From: Chrysomallon squamiferum
Lineage: Eukaryota > Mollusca > Gastropoda > Neomphalida > Peltospiridae
Reading direction: 5' to 3'
Assembly: GCA_012295275.1 (NCBI GenBank)
Contig: CM022670.1
Span: 40,587,251-40,651,250 of the forward strand
DNA: 64,000 nt
In this document: positions 25,517-40,200 of the stretch, piece after piece
Position numbering within the stretch: the stretch's first letter is position 1
Layout: each line of letters starts with the position of its first letter
The notes under the pieces: model-generated
Seen by the model: only the letters and a program-made list of their open reading frames with translations
The model's database searches: none
What the model was told of the DNA's origin: nothing
Translations under genes and position numbers: made by a program

Positions 25517-28500
25517 ATGAAGTTGATGCTGGTGTTTGGATGCCTCTTGACATTTCTGTCTGGGAATACAGGTGAAGTATAGTCTTGAACAAAATATGAA
25601 CATGATATATATATATATATAGCAAGATTGTTTAAGCAGAATGAAAGTTTTAGTTTACTGTAAAGAATTATTTTTTATTACTACATTTTTGGGTAATAAA
25701 TTAACAATAAATTTTATTTACCCAATTCATGTGAAGAAGTTAATATGTGTCTGTTTGTGTGTACATGTATACATACTAAGATTTTCTCAGCAAATTTACT
25801 TATTACACATTTGTTAATATGAATTTAATATATTCAGCTTTTGTCATATTAAATTATAAATAAGTTGGTGCTTAATAAATTCATTATAATAAGTAATATG
25901 GCCTGACTTAATTTGATATTATGTTCATCCTTTACACCACTTTCTTATTTTATATATAATTTTCCTTTTTTTTTTAAATTTTAATTTTTAATTTTTAATT
26001 TTTGTTGCAAATAAATTTATTTGGTTATTTTAAAACATATAATTTTTTTCTTTTCTTTTCTTTTTTTTAAGAGTTAATGTTTATGTATTTGTCCAACAAT
26101 TTTTTCGTGTATTTAAAATTTATTATGAAATTCTTTCTATTGACGATTTTTACGAACTTCTAAATTTAACATTATTAATTATATTATATTTTTTAATTCT
26201 TTTGATTATTTTTTCTCAGTTTGTTTGAATGCTTTTCTTTTTTTTCTAGTTTCATCATTAAAAACATGTAATAATACTGCAACATGGTGTAATGATTATC
26301 CATCCAGATGTAAAAGTTACCCAGTTCCTCCTGACATGATGAAAAACTGTAAAAAAACATGTCATGTATGTAACGAAGGTGAGGAATTTAATTTCTATTT
26401 ATCTGTGTAATTAAGGTGAGACATTTACTATAATTTTCACTACTAGTGAAACAAATAAATGAAATGAAATATTTATATACTATTTTCATCAGTGAAGGTA
26501 ATTAAGCTTAAACAAATTAGTTTTTTCTTACTGGATATATAATCAGGGTACCTAATTTAATAACTAATTTGTAATTGTTTATTTCTGGCAATCAAGCTAT
26601 TAAATATACTTTTATTTGTAATTAATATTTCATTTGAAGTCTCTTGTTATTTTCTGATTTTACTTTAGAATCCTTATCTAGTTTCTAATTTTGTTGTATG
26701 AGTTACTTATTGGTGTTAAGCTTAAAAAAAAAAAAGTGTATTTAGTTGTTTAAAATCAGATAATTATACATATAATACTAATGAGTAATTGTGCAAATGA
26801 ATTTTTAAACAAAAATAACTGAATTGTACTGTTATTGGTAGAGTAACTCATTTACTCTGAATGTACTAAACAGTACATTATCATACAATTCCCACAGTGG
26901 ACCAATATTAGTACCAATTATTATTTTTAATTTTTAAATTTTTGTAGTTTTTTTAGCTCATGAAATAGACCTATGAAATCACTTTACAGCTTCATATAAT
27001 CCTAACATTTTTTAATTTTTAATTTTATAATTTGTTAATTATTTTGTCCATGGGTCATTGTTTGATTGAAATAAATGATATTATTTATGTATACATTAGC
27101 AGACACTCTAAATCAAATAAAATGTGTTTTCTTAGACACAAGTTTGTTTCATGACAAAAACAAAAAATCTGTAGTATTGAAAACTGGCCTTTATCTTTGT
27201 TGAAAATCAGTTAGTCGTTCACTTGTGATGAAAAAAACAACCCAAAATTCTTTTAAATATTTTCAAATTTCATTCAAACAAACCAAAACAACAACAAACA
27301 AAACCTATTTACAAATATATAAAGAATCTTAATTTCATTTCAGCAATTTTAACATTGGGTACTTATTTTTCAGATGGTACATGTGGTCTTGGTTACTATG
27401 GAGATGTCTGTTCCCCATGCAAGGATCGCTGTACCGGCTGGGACTGTGATACAGTTACAGGTTCTGAGTGTCCACAGAACTGTCCTGCTGGGAAAAGAGG
27501 AATGACATGCAGTGAAAACTGTCCTCCTGGGTGTTTGGAGTCATGTGATCGTTGGACAGACATTTGTGCTGAATGTCAGGAAGGAAAATGGGGTCTGTTC
27601 TGTAATCAGACTTGTCCTGAACAATGTAAAAACTGCAATCAAACAAATGGGAAATGTACTGAATGTAAAGAAATTACCAGCGATCCACCTAAATGTGATA
27701 AACAAGAGATAAACTGTAACAGATGTTTAAACAATAAATGTAATTTGTCAGGAATTTGTCTGGATGGATGCATTGGACGTTACTGGGGAGACCACTGTCA
27801 GAACTCTTGTCCCAGTGGATGTATTGATTCTGAATGTTATGCAAATGGTACTTGTACCAAAGGCTGTGTTGCTTCATACTACGGATTAAACTGTTCAACT
27901 AAGTGTAGTTCACACTGCAAACCTGTTAAGAGTTCAAAGAAAAGACTTTGTAATCGCTATTCTGGTGAATGTACAAATAAATGTGTTAACGGATGGTATC
28001 TTAGAAATTGCACAGAGAAATGCAGTGAAAACTGTAAAAATAACTTGTGCTATGTTCCAAAAGGCAAGTGTAAGAGAGGCTGTAAACCTGGTTGGTTTGG
28101 AAAACAGTGTTCTAAGAGATGTCCACCTTGTAAAAGTCAAACCTGTGATAGAGATACTGGCAGTTGTTTTTATGGATGTCTTGATGGTTTCCTTGGGAAT
28201 TTCTGCAATTTAACCTGCAGTGAAGGATATTTTGGTGAAATGTGTAGTGAAAAATGTAGCAATAACTGTGTGAATTCTACTTGTAGTTTTGACACTGGAT
28301 TTTGTAATCAAGGTTGTATTCCTGGCTATTACGGTGACCACTGTAACAAAACATGTTTCTCATGTAAAGATAACACATGTTATCAAAACTATGGAACATG
28401 TCTCTCAGGATGTCAGCCTGGGTCCTATGGTATGAAATGTGACTTGAACTGCAGTGAAAATTGTAAACCCAGAGATAATCCTGGCCGTTACATCTATTGT

Positions 28501-31500
28501 GACCAGACCAGTGGAAGATGCTTAGATGGGTGTGTGAGGAGTAAATATGGAGATGACTGTAGCAGATCATGTAGTGATGCATGTGTTGGTCGTGTATGCA
28601 ACCAGACATCAGGTAATTGTCTCTATGGCTGTGCTGCAGGCTGGTATGGGATCGACTGTTCCAGACGTTGTAGTAGTTTGTGTGGTTTTAACAGTCGCTC
28701 TGAGAGACAGTGTAATCAGACAACTGGACATTGTCTCACTGGCTGTCAGCAGGGCTACTATGGAACTGACTGTTCTCTGCAGTGTGACAACCGATGTTTC
28801 TATAAGACTTGTGAGATGGAGTCGGGGAAGTGTGTGCAGGGATGTGTCGTGGGCTGGAAAGGTCCATACTGTAAACAAGGTATTAGTTTATAACAAAGTC
28901 AATGTGTGGATTAACAAAATGTGTGCCCTATTGTACAGCAAAAATCTGTTTTGAATAACAAAATGCTACTGGATCAATATCTTATTTTAATCTTTAAAAC
29001 TTTAGTGAATGAAAACCCAAAATGTACATTTGTATTGTTTAAATGAAATATTAAATATTTATTATTAACAGTAATTAGTACCTAGCATCAAAAAGTACAG
29101 TAAACTGGTCATTTACAAAATGTGTACAGGCCAGTTATTTTACAGGCTAGTTATACATATATAAATCACTGAATAAATAAATATACCTTGATTAATTGTC
29201 AGAAGAATTGATTAACAGATTGTACTGATTACAAAGTATAGTAGTATCATTGTTTTAATCATATCTTCTTAATCAGAATGTTCTCATGGATATTATGGTC
29301 AGAACTGCAATCTGACTTGTGGTCACTGCACTGACCAACTCACTTGTGATCGATTGACTGGGAAATGTCCTAAAGATGTGTGTGCTGCTGGCTTCACTGG
29401 AATTTACTGCAATCGTATGTATATGAAAAATATATTTTAATTTGGTTAATATATATATTTTAAATATAGATATTTGGAAATACAGATATTTTAAGTATGT
29501 ATGTATATGTATACATATATATATATATATTTATATATACATACACTCAAAGATACATACACAGGTATATACTGTGTGCATTCAAATGCATACATATGTG
29601 TGTACATGCATGGGCACACACACATACATATACACATACACATACACATACAAACATACATACATATAAAATTATTGTTTTCTGAATAATATACTCTTTC
29701 ACTTTGTCTGAAATGTTAATGTCTTAACTGAATTGGTATATATTCCAAAATCTGAGATCCAAAACACATTTGGTCCCAATCATTTTAGATAACGTATTCT
29801 CAACATGTATTAATACTTTGTAACAATGATTGTTTATAAGATATGGAATGTTGAATGAATAGAAGCATTAAAAATCACAATGCTGAGGGTTTAACTTGAT
29901 TTGATCTCTGCCTCAAAAATACATTTGAGAAAACACTTTACAGTTAATGTTTTTTTTTTTTTTTTGTGTGTTTAGAAGCTGTTTCTGAGCTACAGACATC
30001 ATCAGACAAAATTATGATGATTCCTGTGATGGCTGTTGCAGCTTCTGTCTTTGTTTTAATTGTTGCTGTCATTGTTGCCATTATGCATAGAAGGTAAAAA
30101 AGAAAGAAAAAAATACATGTATTTTTCACTGTTTACTCTTGTATTAAATTATCATTATTTAATATCTGAATATTGTAATTAACATCTGTTATGTTGCAAT
30201 TACTTATTGTGTGTTGGTTATAAAATTTCCTTAAATAAAACGATCTTTTTGTTATTTTCACTGTAATTGTTTATGTGATTTTGGAATTACTATTACACAA
30301 AAATGGCTTCATAATTTTAAATTCTTTGGAGGTGAATTATTGAAATTATTTTTCAGACACACAGCAAATGCAGACCATCTACGAAATGATGAATATGACA
30401 TTATTTCTAATTCATCCCATGACACAGGTTTTGATGTATTTACTGTAATAGCAACAACAACATTATCATCAACATTATTATTATTATTATTATTATCATT
30501 ATTATCATTATTATTATCATTATCATTATCATTATTATCATTATTATTATTTTTATACATTTTTTTATTAATTATTTTCATTATCTGTAATATAATTATT
30601 GACAAAAACAGAAGTAACAACAACAACAGGAATGAGAATAGTTATAATAATAGTAATAACAATAACAATGTCAATAATAATAATAATTACTATTATTATC
30701 TGATCATTACATTATGTAACAATTTCTAAATGTCATTCAATCTGCCAAATATTTATGTTTTTACATCATGTGACATGAAATATATATATATATACACACA
30801 CACACACATACAGGTCAAACAAAAAAACAAAAAATAGAAATTTTAATAACTTAATTTTCTTAGGGTTGAAAATAACTAGAAGGAAGGGTTGGAAAAAGGC
30901 TGTAAGAAGGAAAAAGAAAGAAGTAAATGGAACGAGTGCTGAAGGAGCAGCTGTGGGTGTGAACTCTGCAGAAGAATGTGAGTCGCTGTTAGCAGAAGAC
31001 ACAGTCATTAAACTGTCCAATCTCTGGAACCATGTTCAGCACATGAAGAACAAAGATTTGTTCACAAAGCAGTTTGAGGTGTGCACATTCAAAGACATAA
31101 ACACATCGAACATGAATTATTCTTTTGCGTCACTACATGGTCCTATTTCATACACATCGTATTTTAATTTTTTATCATTTGATTAATTAAATACCTCAGT
31201 GTCCTTTTGTAATGACGTTTTGCCAGAGTATCCATTTAAAATTAAAAAATATATAATTTTTAAAAGTTTCAAACCAATTGAAGGGAAAACCTTTTTTAAT
31301 CTACATTTTTGGGGGTATTTTGATTAAACATTAAACAGTTCATGGTCATTATTTCTCAGACTTTTGCAATATCAGTTTACTTAATATCATTTGAATTTAT
31401 TTAGATAATTATTTGCATTTTTCTCTTTTCAATTTGTCAAATGGCAGTCTGAGTTTTTTCTTAAGGTTAAAAATAACATGACATTGTTATTGATTCATTT

Positions 31501-34114
31501 CTTTTCAAAATTCAGAAATTGCCTTCAGGCCTTATCGAGTCATGCAATATTGCTATGAAGCCAGCAAACAGAGTGAAGAACAGATACAGAAATATATGTG
31601 CTTGTAAGTAATTTAATCAGTAAATTTGTACGTGTCTCAGAATGTTCAGTGGAATTTTTAATATCTATGCTGGTAATGTGAATATTGCTCTAAATATATT
31701 AAACTGATATCTCTAAAGTTTGTTCTTTGATTCTTTTATTAATAATTTAAAACAAAAATGAGGTAATCCAAAATTTGTTTTAATAAATGATTGTATTCCA
31801 AGAAAAATATAAAACTTTGGTTCTATGTAAAGTATATATTTTTAAAGAACTCCTCTATAACTAATCATTCTAAACAAGAGTTACATAATATTTTAAATTG
31901 AACAGATTTTGCAACAGCTTAATATGATTGAAATCTGATTACTAGTTACTGTATTGTTATAAAAAAAATGTGCTCTTCAGATTGTCCTAAAAAATATTGT
32001 ATGGCATTCTAATATCTAATAATTTGGTTTCAGATGATAATTCCAGGGTTATTCTACAATGCGAACCTGACGATCCTGATTCTGACTATATTAATGCTTG
32101 TTATATAGATGTGAGTATAAAATACATAGCACATATTTATATCTGAACACCTGCATGATATATTTTGTGTGTATGTGTCTGTATGTGTGAATGAGTGGAA
32201 GACATTGAATCAAGTCACTGAATACATTTTAAAATGCTATCTATTGTGTTTTTACTACTAAAACTAAAACAACATTTTTTGCAGGGTTTCAGAATTCAGA
32301 AACAGTACATAGCCGCTCAAGGTAAATTAATAAAGTTTATATAATCTGTATCTGTCTCCCTCGTCTTCCATTCATCCATCCTTCTATATTTCACTGATTA
32401 TTTAATACAGTTCTGAATGTCTTCATAGTTCAAACAAATTGGAAAACATGTATCTGTACATTTAACAGTGCTTTCTGTATGGATGTGCATTGGTGTTTGT
32501 TTTATTTTTGCATGTAGGCCCAGTGGATGGCAACCTGAATGATTTCTGGAGAATGATTTGGCAACAGAAAACTTCTAAAATTGTTATGTTGACTAATCTG
32601 GTGGAAGAAGGACAAGTATGGAATATATATATATATTTAAATACTGTATCAATAAATTTAAGATTTGAAAATAATAAAGCAGATATATGTATTTTGTATA
32701 CAGTATGATGCTATTTAATATTTGAATATAATTTAATTTGTATATGAGTGGGAGAATAATGTAAATTTAAATTTAGTTTTTAATGTTTTGATAAATGTAA
32801 AATAAATGTTAATTCTGAGTTCAGTATAAAAGCACTTTGATGATCAGATTAATTTAAATCTCGTGTTAGATAAACAGAAACTCACTGATAACATTTAGAT
32901 AAATATGAATTAACAGATATATGTTAAATAAAATTCAATATATTTAGATAATTTTAAAATGTTTCAGACTTAAAAGATGAAATTAGGTTTTGATATCCAA
33001 AAGAATTGCATTTAATGTTTAGCTAAATGTTAAATGGCTTAATATTCAGATAAATGTGAAATTGCTATTAATATTTAGTTTATAGTAATGAAAGTAACAA
33101 AAAAAACATGTTAGTGTTGAGACATGCAGTTTTAAAATATATGTAAACTAACTTGCATTGTTGAGATGCATACAAGCATTGTTTGTATTTAGTTTCAATT
33201 TTGTGGTAGCAATTGTATCTAACAAAATAACACACTAGACATGCAATGACAGAAACTGGAAAATATCCAGAGTTACTCAGTTACCAGGATCAAATAACAG
33301 TGTAATCTTATACATAAAAACATTTGAGGCTGTCCCAAGCCACCACTTAAATTTGATTAATAACTGAGAACACATGAAACCACTAAAATAAACTCATATA
33401 TAATCAGCTAATGTACTAACATGAAAGTAACAGTCAATTAACAGTTCAAACCTTCTGAATTGCGTCCAGAATAATTATGATATTGTTTTGAAACTATTAA
33501 TGTTTACTAGTTAATAACAGAAATAATTCTACTGCTTTCAGCTTGAACTAATCCTAACATTACTGTTCAACTTGTAAGTTTGTGGCAGTATGCTTTATTT
33601 TTTTTTTAACTCTTCTGAAAATGTTTTGTCTTTCTGAATTAATACTTTTAATTTTTTAAACTTTGTTTTTAATGATGTGCTATTTTTGAAAAATTGTTAT
33701 ATTTATTAATTTTTAATTTTATTTATTATAACATTAATTGTTCTTTATGAAAATTATTAATATAAACTATCTGCATTTTTTCTTCAAAATATACATGTAT
33801 TAATGTTATTACCATTTATTATATTATTATTATTATAAATACTATTATAATTATTATTTATTACTGTTATTTATTATTTTTGTTGTTATTGTTATTATCA
33901 TTATTATTATCATTATTATGATGATGATGACTAAATTTTAAAAAAACCTGTTTTGGCAGATCAAGTGTATTACTTACTGGCCAGAGTTAGATGATGAGTC
34001 AGTTAAATATGGACAGTTGGAGGTGAAATGTATTTCTGTAGACGTCCTCGCACACTTCACAATTCGAACATTTAAAATTCATTCCATCACTGAGGTTTGC
34101 TTCCTTTAAATACC

Positions 34115-34157
<43 letters not shown>

Positions 34158-34178
34158 GTGTGTGTATGTGTATGTGTA

Positions 34179-34217
<39 letters not shown>

Positions 34218-37200
34218 ACAAACACATGCACATAGACACACACACACACAAGTATGTATGTATATATATATATATATATATATGTATATGTGAAAATGGA
34301 TATATTGATGTGTGTTTTCATGTATGTATATTCATACATATATGTGTGTGTGTCTATATGTGTATATGTGTGTGAAGTATGCACATATATAAAAGTAAGT
34401 CTGTTTATGTTTGCATGTATGTATCTTAAAATGGATATATTGATGTATTTGTTTCACTGTAAGTGTGTATATGTGTGTGTGTGTTATATGCATTTATTTG
34501 TAAATTTTATAAATACTTTTTTTTTTAACAAGAAATCCATTTGTGGATCATTTTTTCTTTGAATATTTTAGCGAGAAAGTTTTATTTAAAAATCTGTCTT
34601 AGGTGAAATTAGAGGTTTAACACAATTTTCGTCATGTTCAACATATTAATTACATTAGTACATTTTTTTCTTTCAATCAGTGCTGTATATATATATATAC
34701 TGCAGATCTGTAGTTGAGATATGATGAGGTGTTTGTTAAAACAAAAATTTATTAATTTATTAATTAATTTGCTAAATACTTAATAATAATAATAAATGAA
34801 TATAATTAATAATTTAAATTATTTTTAATTTGTGCAGAACTCACCTTCTCGACTGGTCAAACATTTTCACTACACATCGTGGCCTGACCGTGGAGTTCTG
34901 ACAGATGTTGCTTCATTAGTCGAGTTCTATTTCAGAGTGGTCAAAACACAAGAAGAGTGTCAAAGTCCTCTTGTTGTTCACTGCAGGTAACTGTTATTGT
35001 ACAGTTTCTGAGGAGAAGATGGCTTGTAACATGCACACCAACACTATTATTTGTCAGCTGATTTATTTTGATTATTATTATCTTTACTATTAGATTCATT
35101 TCTTCATGAATGTTATATTAGCATAACGACTAAGTTCTGTCACTTTCTTGAAGTTCTGGATCTACAGATGATTACTGTTATTATCTTTTATAACAGTTGT
35201 AAAAGAATGTTATTTATAACTGTATATAATTTAGTATATACTGTATATATTTATATTTTTAAAAAATATCTTTTTATATTGGATAAATGGGAAATGTCTT
35301 CATATAATTTATAAATGTTGCATAATATATTGTTATAACCAGTCAAAACATTAGGAAAACATTATCTAATTAGAAGAAATATAATATTTATATCTGATTT
35401 AAAGAGTTCTATTAAGTAATGATGATGTGAGGCAAGGAAAAGGTTTTCACAGAATATCTGATAAATACTTCATCAGTCATTTTTAATGATTTTATATAAT
35501 TTTTTATTCTTTTAATTGACAGTATCATTAAGTAACATGGAAATGATAAACTGTTTCAGCATAGAACTACAGTAGAAAAATTATTTATATCTTAACAAAA
35601 GTGACATTTATAATATTTATTTAATACACTTTATTATATTTATCTTACAAATGTTTAATCTTATTTCAGGGATGGCATTGGGAGAACAGGGATATTTCTT
35701 GCACTGGATTATCTGTACGAAGCTTCTAAACATCAAAATTTTGTGAATATTTTTCAGTGTGTTAGCAACATGAGACATCAAAGAGTTAACATGGTCCAAA
35801 CAGTGGTATGTGTGCTACACTCTGAAAATTAACCACACTTTTTCTCTCCATGTTGTTAAAATTTTAACTGCTGACTTTTCAGTTAAACAGTTAACTTTTA
35901 TGTAGTGTTTTGCTTAATGACTTTGCTATGTAATGTTTGATGAGACCAGTGTAAGTGAACTGGGTCAGTGATGCAGATAAGTGTGGACATTTTTGAAACT
36001 ATATATGAATAATGGTTGTTACTGTACTTTGAAACAATGAACTATCCTTGCATGAGTCTGAATAATGCCCAACTAAGTTATAGAATGTTTTAAATAAATC
36101 ATTTACTTACCGTCATCTAAATCATTTTGAAATTGATCTAAAGGAAAAAAAATATAAAATAAAATAAACCCAAATTCCCATAGTTTTAAATTATAAGTCT
36201 GTAGTACTGTTAGTGTTTACTTATGTTTTCAAACAGAAATAGTAAAGATTATTAAGATCATATTTGATGTTTCTAACATTAACTAAATTCTCATGTTTTT
36301 TTGTCATAGGAACAGTATGAGTTCTTACATGATGCTCTTGTTGAAGCAGTCCCAGCTGGAGACACTACAGTGTCATCCCTTGATTTCTTACCAAACTTTG
36401 AAAAACTGCAGTCTGTTAACCCAGTGACTGGTGTTGTTAGACTCAGGGAACAGTTTGAGGTTGGTTGCTAAATTCAATTTTTATATCGGCAGTTTATCTT
36501 ACTTTGGTTTTGTTTTATTTGTTTATTTATTTCCTTATTTATTACTTCCTTGCTTACTTACTTGCTTCCCTACATGTGTGCCTGCCTGCCCACCTACTTC
36601 CCGACCTACCTACCTATCTACCTATTGACTTACTTACTTATTTATTTATTATTTATTATCATTAAAAATTTCACATAAAGTGCTCCTTTATTTTGGCTTT
36701 CTGAGGCTGAATATCTTTATTTAATTTTTCTTCACAGTAAATAAAACTTCATATTTATTGCCTTTTTTTCTTTTTTTACTAATTTCAGAAATACATTTTT
36801 AACAAAAACAGATAAAATAAAATAAAACAAAAAGCTAAATAATCAAAATTCCACACAGAAAAAACAACAACAAAAGAAACCCAAACATATTTCCTTTTTT
36901 AATTCTAACAACAGGTATTTGAGACTGTTATGATATCACTATTATTTTAAGATCCTTTCTCATGTTAGATATATTACATCAGAGCAGCCTGCAATAATGG
37001 TAGTACAAAAATTATTTCAATATGTTTCATATAAACTGATATAGTATGTTTTACATAATACTATGTTATTAATTATATAATATTTTCTTTTATAATACTG
37101 TCTGATGTACTATATATTATTTATTATATAATTCTTTGTCATTTATTATGTAATTTTATTATATACTATTTTATTATATAATACTATATTATTTATTATA

Positions 37201-40200
37201 CTATTTTATTATATAATACTATTATTTATTATATACTATTTTTATATTATATACTATTATCTAAGTTATTATATACTATTTTAATACATAATACTAAGTT
37301 ATTATATGCTATTTTAATACATAATACTATTTTTGTTATTATATGCTATTATATACATAATACTATATTATTTTAACAGCTTCTAAATAAAGTGAGTCCT
37401 ACAGAGAGCCTAGAGGAATATTCTGCAGAAAGGCTCCTAGATATCCTAGCAGGTGAGGGTATTTTTCATGTAAATGTTTATGTATATTATTATCTCATTA
37501 GGAAAGGTGTGTAAAATATGTTGAAGATAGTTAGATTAAAAACAAAAACATTTTTATATTTCTTAAGTTGTTTTACTTTATTATTAACAAAGTTTAGTTT
37601 ACAGATGACAAAGATTTCAGCCTGTCACATTTATACAGTTTTGTCACAGAAAAATAATTATATAATGCCTTTAGCTGATGTTTTTAACTCTTGGCAACAC
37701 TTTAAATGTGAAAATTATAAAGTGATTTTGTTTTCACAATAATTTTAAAGTGAATTGTGCTAATTTCTTTTCAGCTAATTACTACTGGCCATACTTGTCC
37801 ACTCCTGTAGAAGGTGGTGTAGATTATATTAATGCTGTTGTATTGCCTGTATGTATAATTACTGTACATCTCAACACTCAATAAATGTAATTTAATGCAT
37901 TTGTTTTAAAATACAATTAAATTGGTAATGAAATGTTATATGTATATGTATATGTATATGTAAATATAATTTAGTCACTATTAGAAATATGTATGAATGT
38001 AGTTTAATATATACTGGAATAACATATAATTTAATAGATTTTGGACTGTTTATAGTATAATATAATAGATACTGGAATATCATATACAAATATAATTAAA
38101 TGGTAAATATATATATAGAAATATATATATGAAAATATACATAGAAATACCATGTATGAATATAATGTATACTGGAATATCATGTATAGATATAATTTAA
38201 TATATACTGGAATATCATTTATAAATATAATTTAATAGATATTGGAATAACAAATATAATTTAATAGATTTTGGAATATATATAACATAATTTAATAGTT
38301 ACTGAAATATCATGTACGATATAATTTAATAGATACTGGAATATCATGTATAGATATAATTTAATATAGTCTCGTTTGACCTTTAGGACTAAAATTTCAC
38401 TCATTGTTTTTATATAGGCTTACAGGAACAAACACATGTTTCTGCTCACGCAGATGCCATTGAAGAATACAGTGGTTGACTTCTGGAGAATGATTTACAA
38501 GACTAATTCTAACACAATAGTCATGTTAAACAGCATCACAGAGCAAAGTCAGGTAAACATGGTTTAGCAAATTTATTAAATTTTTGAAATTCTTTTAAAT
38601 GAATGTTCAGGATTATTTGTCTGTTGGCATACTGTAGTTTATGTTATGATACATTATGTTTTGTTGTAGTATGCTATAGTTTTCTGTACAGTCCACTGCA
38701 TGTATATGCGTGTGTGTTAGTGGCTAGTTCATAGTTATCTGTTGTTCTTATTTTAGCATTTATGTATTTGATCAACCTGTTTAAACAATATACACACCCA
38801 CAGATGACATCCATGAGAAAGACTGTAAATATCATTTCTTATCAATTCACAATTTGTTTATTTTTGTTAAAACCATGTCATTTATTAGATGTCATTTCAT
38901 TTATGGTGATTATTTTTCTGTTTTCTTCTGTTTCTGGTCAACAAAAGTAAACAACTGAATGGTGGCAGTGAGTTTCTTTTGCAGATCATCATTATACAAA
39001 AACTAACACCAAATGCATATTAATAAAAATACGTTGACCTTTTGTTGTGAAGATTTTATTTCACTTAATTTTACTAGTCTTTACAGAGTATTGGAATCTA
39101 CTGGCCAAGTATGGAGTCTGTTGTCAGATTTGGTCCATTTGAAATAGAAAAGCTGCAGCACGAATCTCTGGACTTTTTCAACATCATCACTTTGTCTTTG
39201 AGAAAATGGAAGCATGATCTAGTAAGCTGTGTCTCTTTAATAAATGTATAATTTGCTATTTTTTGTTCTAGTCAATGTTGTCAGCTTCACTGGTTATTAA
39301 AGTTTATAATGTTCCTGTGGGTTTTTCTTTTTAACAGTAATTTTATATTGCAGCCATTTCTCCAAAACTGGTTAATGACAAGATGTATAATTTCGTGTCT
39401 ACATTGATACAGATAAAAATTCCTGTGCTGTGAAAAAAATCAGGCTTCTTATAATATTTTTTTTTAAACTATAATAGATTTGACATTCTGTAATTATACA
39501 CAGAAAACTAATTAGTATTAAATAACATCATTAGTGAAAAAAAATAGTTAATTTTAATCATGTGATATCTTTGTTTTAATTTTTTGTAAATGTACAAGTT
39601 CTGGGTTTTTATTTTCCGATTTCTTTTTATGTTTTGTTTTGTTGGTATTTATTTGTTTTTGTGATTTTTTTAAATACATCTGTCATCATTTATTTATTTA
39701 TTTTTAATCTGTTGTTATTGCAGAACGGTGAAAAGAAAGAAATTAAGCTGTTCCAGTGTGTGTTCTGGCCTCATGGTTACATTGTTCCAATGTCAGCTCT
39801 TCCTTTGTTTACACTAATGGAGCATGTTGAGAAACAACCTTCAAATGGACCAGTCACAGTTCACTGCATGTAAGTCTAAATTCTCCATTCAAAAATAGTT
39901 AACATCACACAAGAAGCAGATACTAGTATACTTATAACTTTGTCATGACTATTTGTATTATCCTGTCCTTGGGATGGTACATATAAAAGATCCCTTGTTG
40001 CTAATGGAAATAATAGTCAGTAGAGTGTTGCAGGTTTCCCCTTGTTATCTGAATTATCCTTAATGCCATATCTCCAGTGGCAAATAGCTATGATTTAGCT
40101 GTATCATCTCTATCATTAAATTGAACATTTCCTTTCATAGACTGTATTTGTTTTATTGTTGTCAGTTTCATTTTTTTTTTATATATAAAGTTAAATTTGA

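Noticed and set aside
28277-28878. Minus-strand frames opposite the EGF exon in copy A and at the same place in copy B
   Set aside because: Long because the plus strand is constrained coding sequence; no splice sites or conserved domain on the minus strand.
29442-29689. Overlapping plus-strand frames rich in Tyr, Ile, His and Thr
   Set aside because: They are translations of ATAC/CATA/TATG microsatellite sequence inside an RPTP intron.
33999-34562. Frames on both strands rich in Cys-Val or His-Thr repeats
   Set aside because: They arise from (GT)n/(CA)n tracts in an intron; the real coding content is only the exon 33960-34094.
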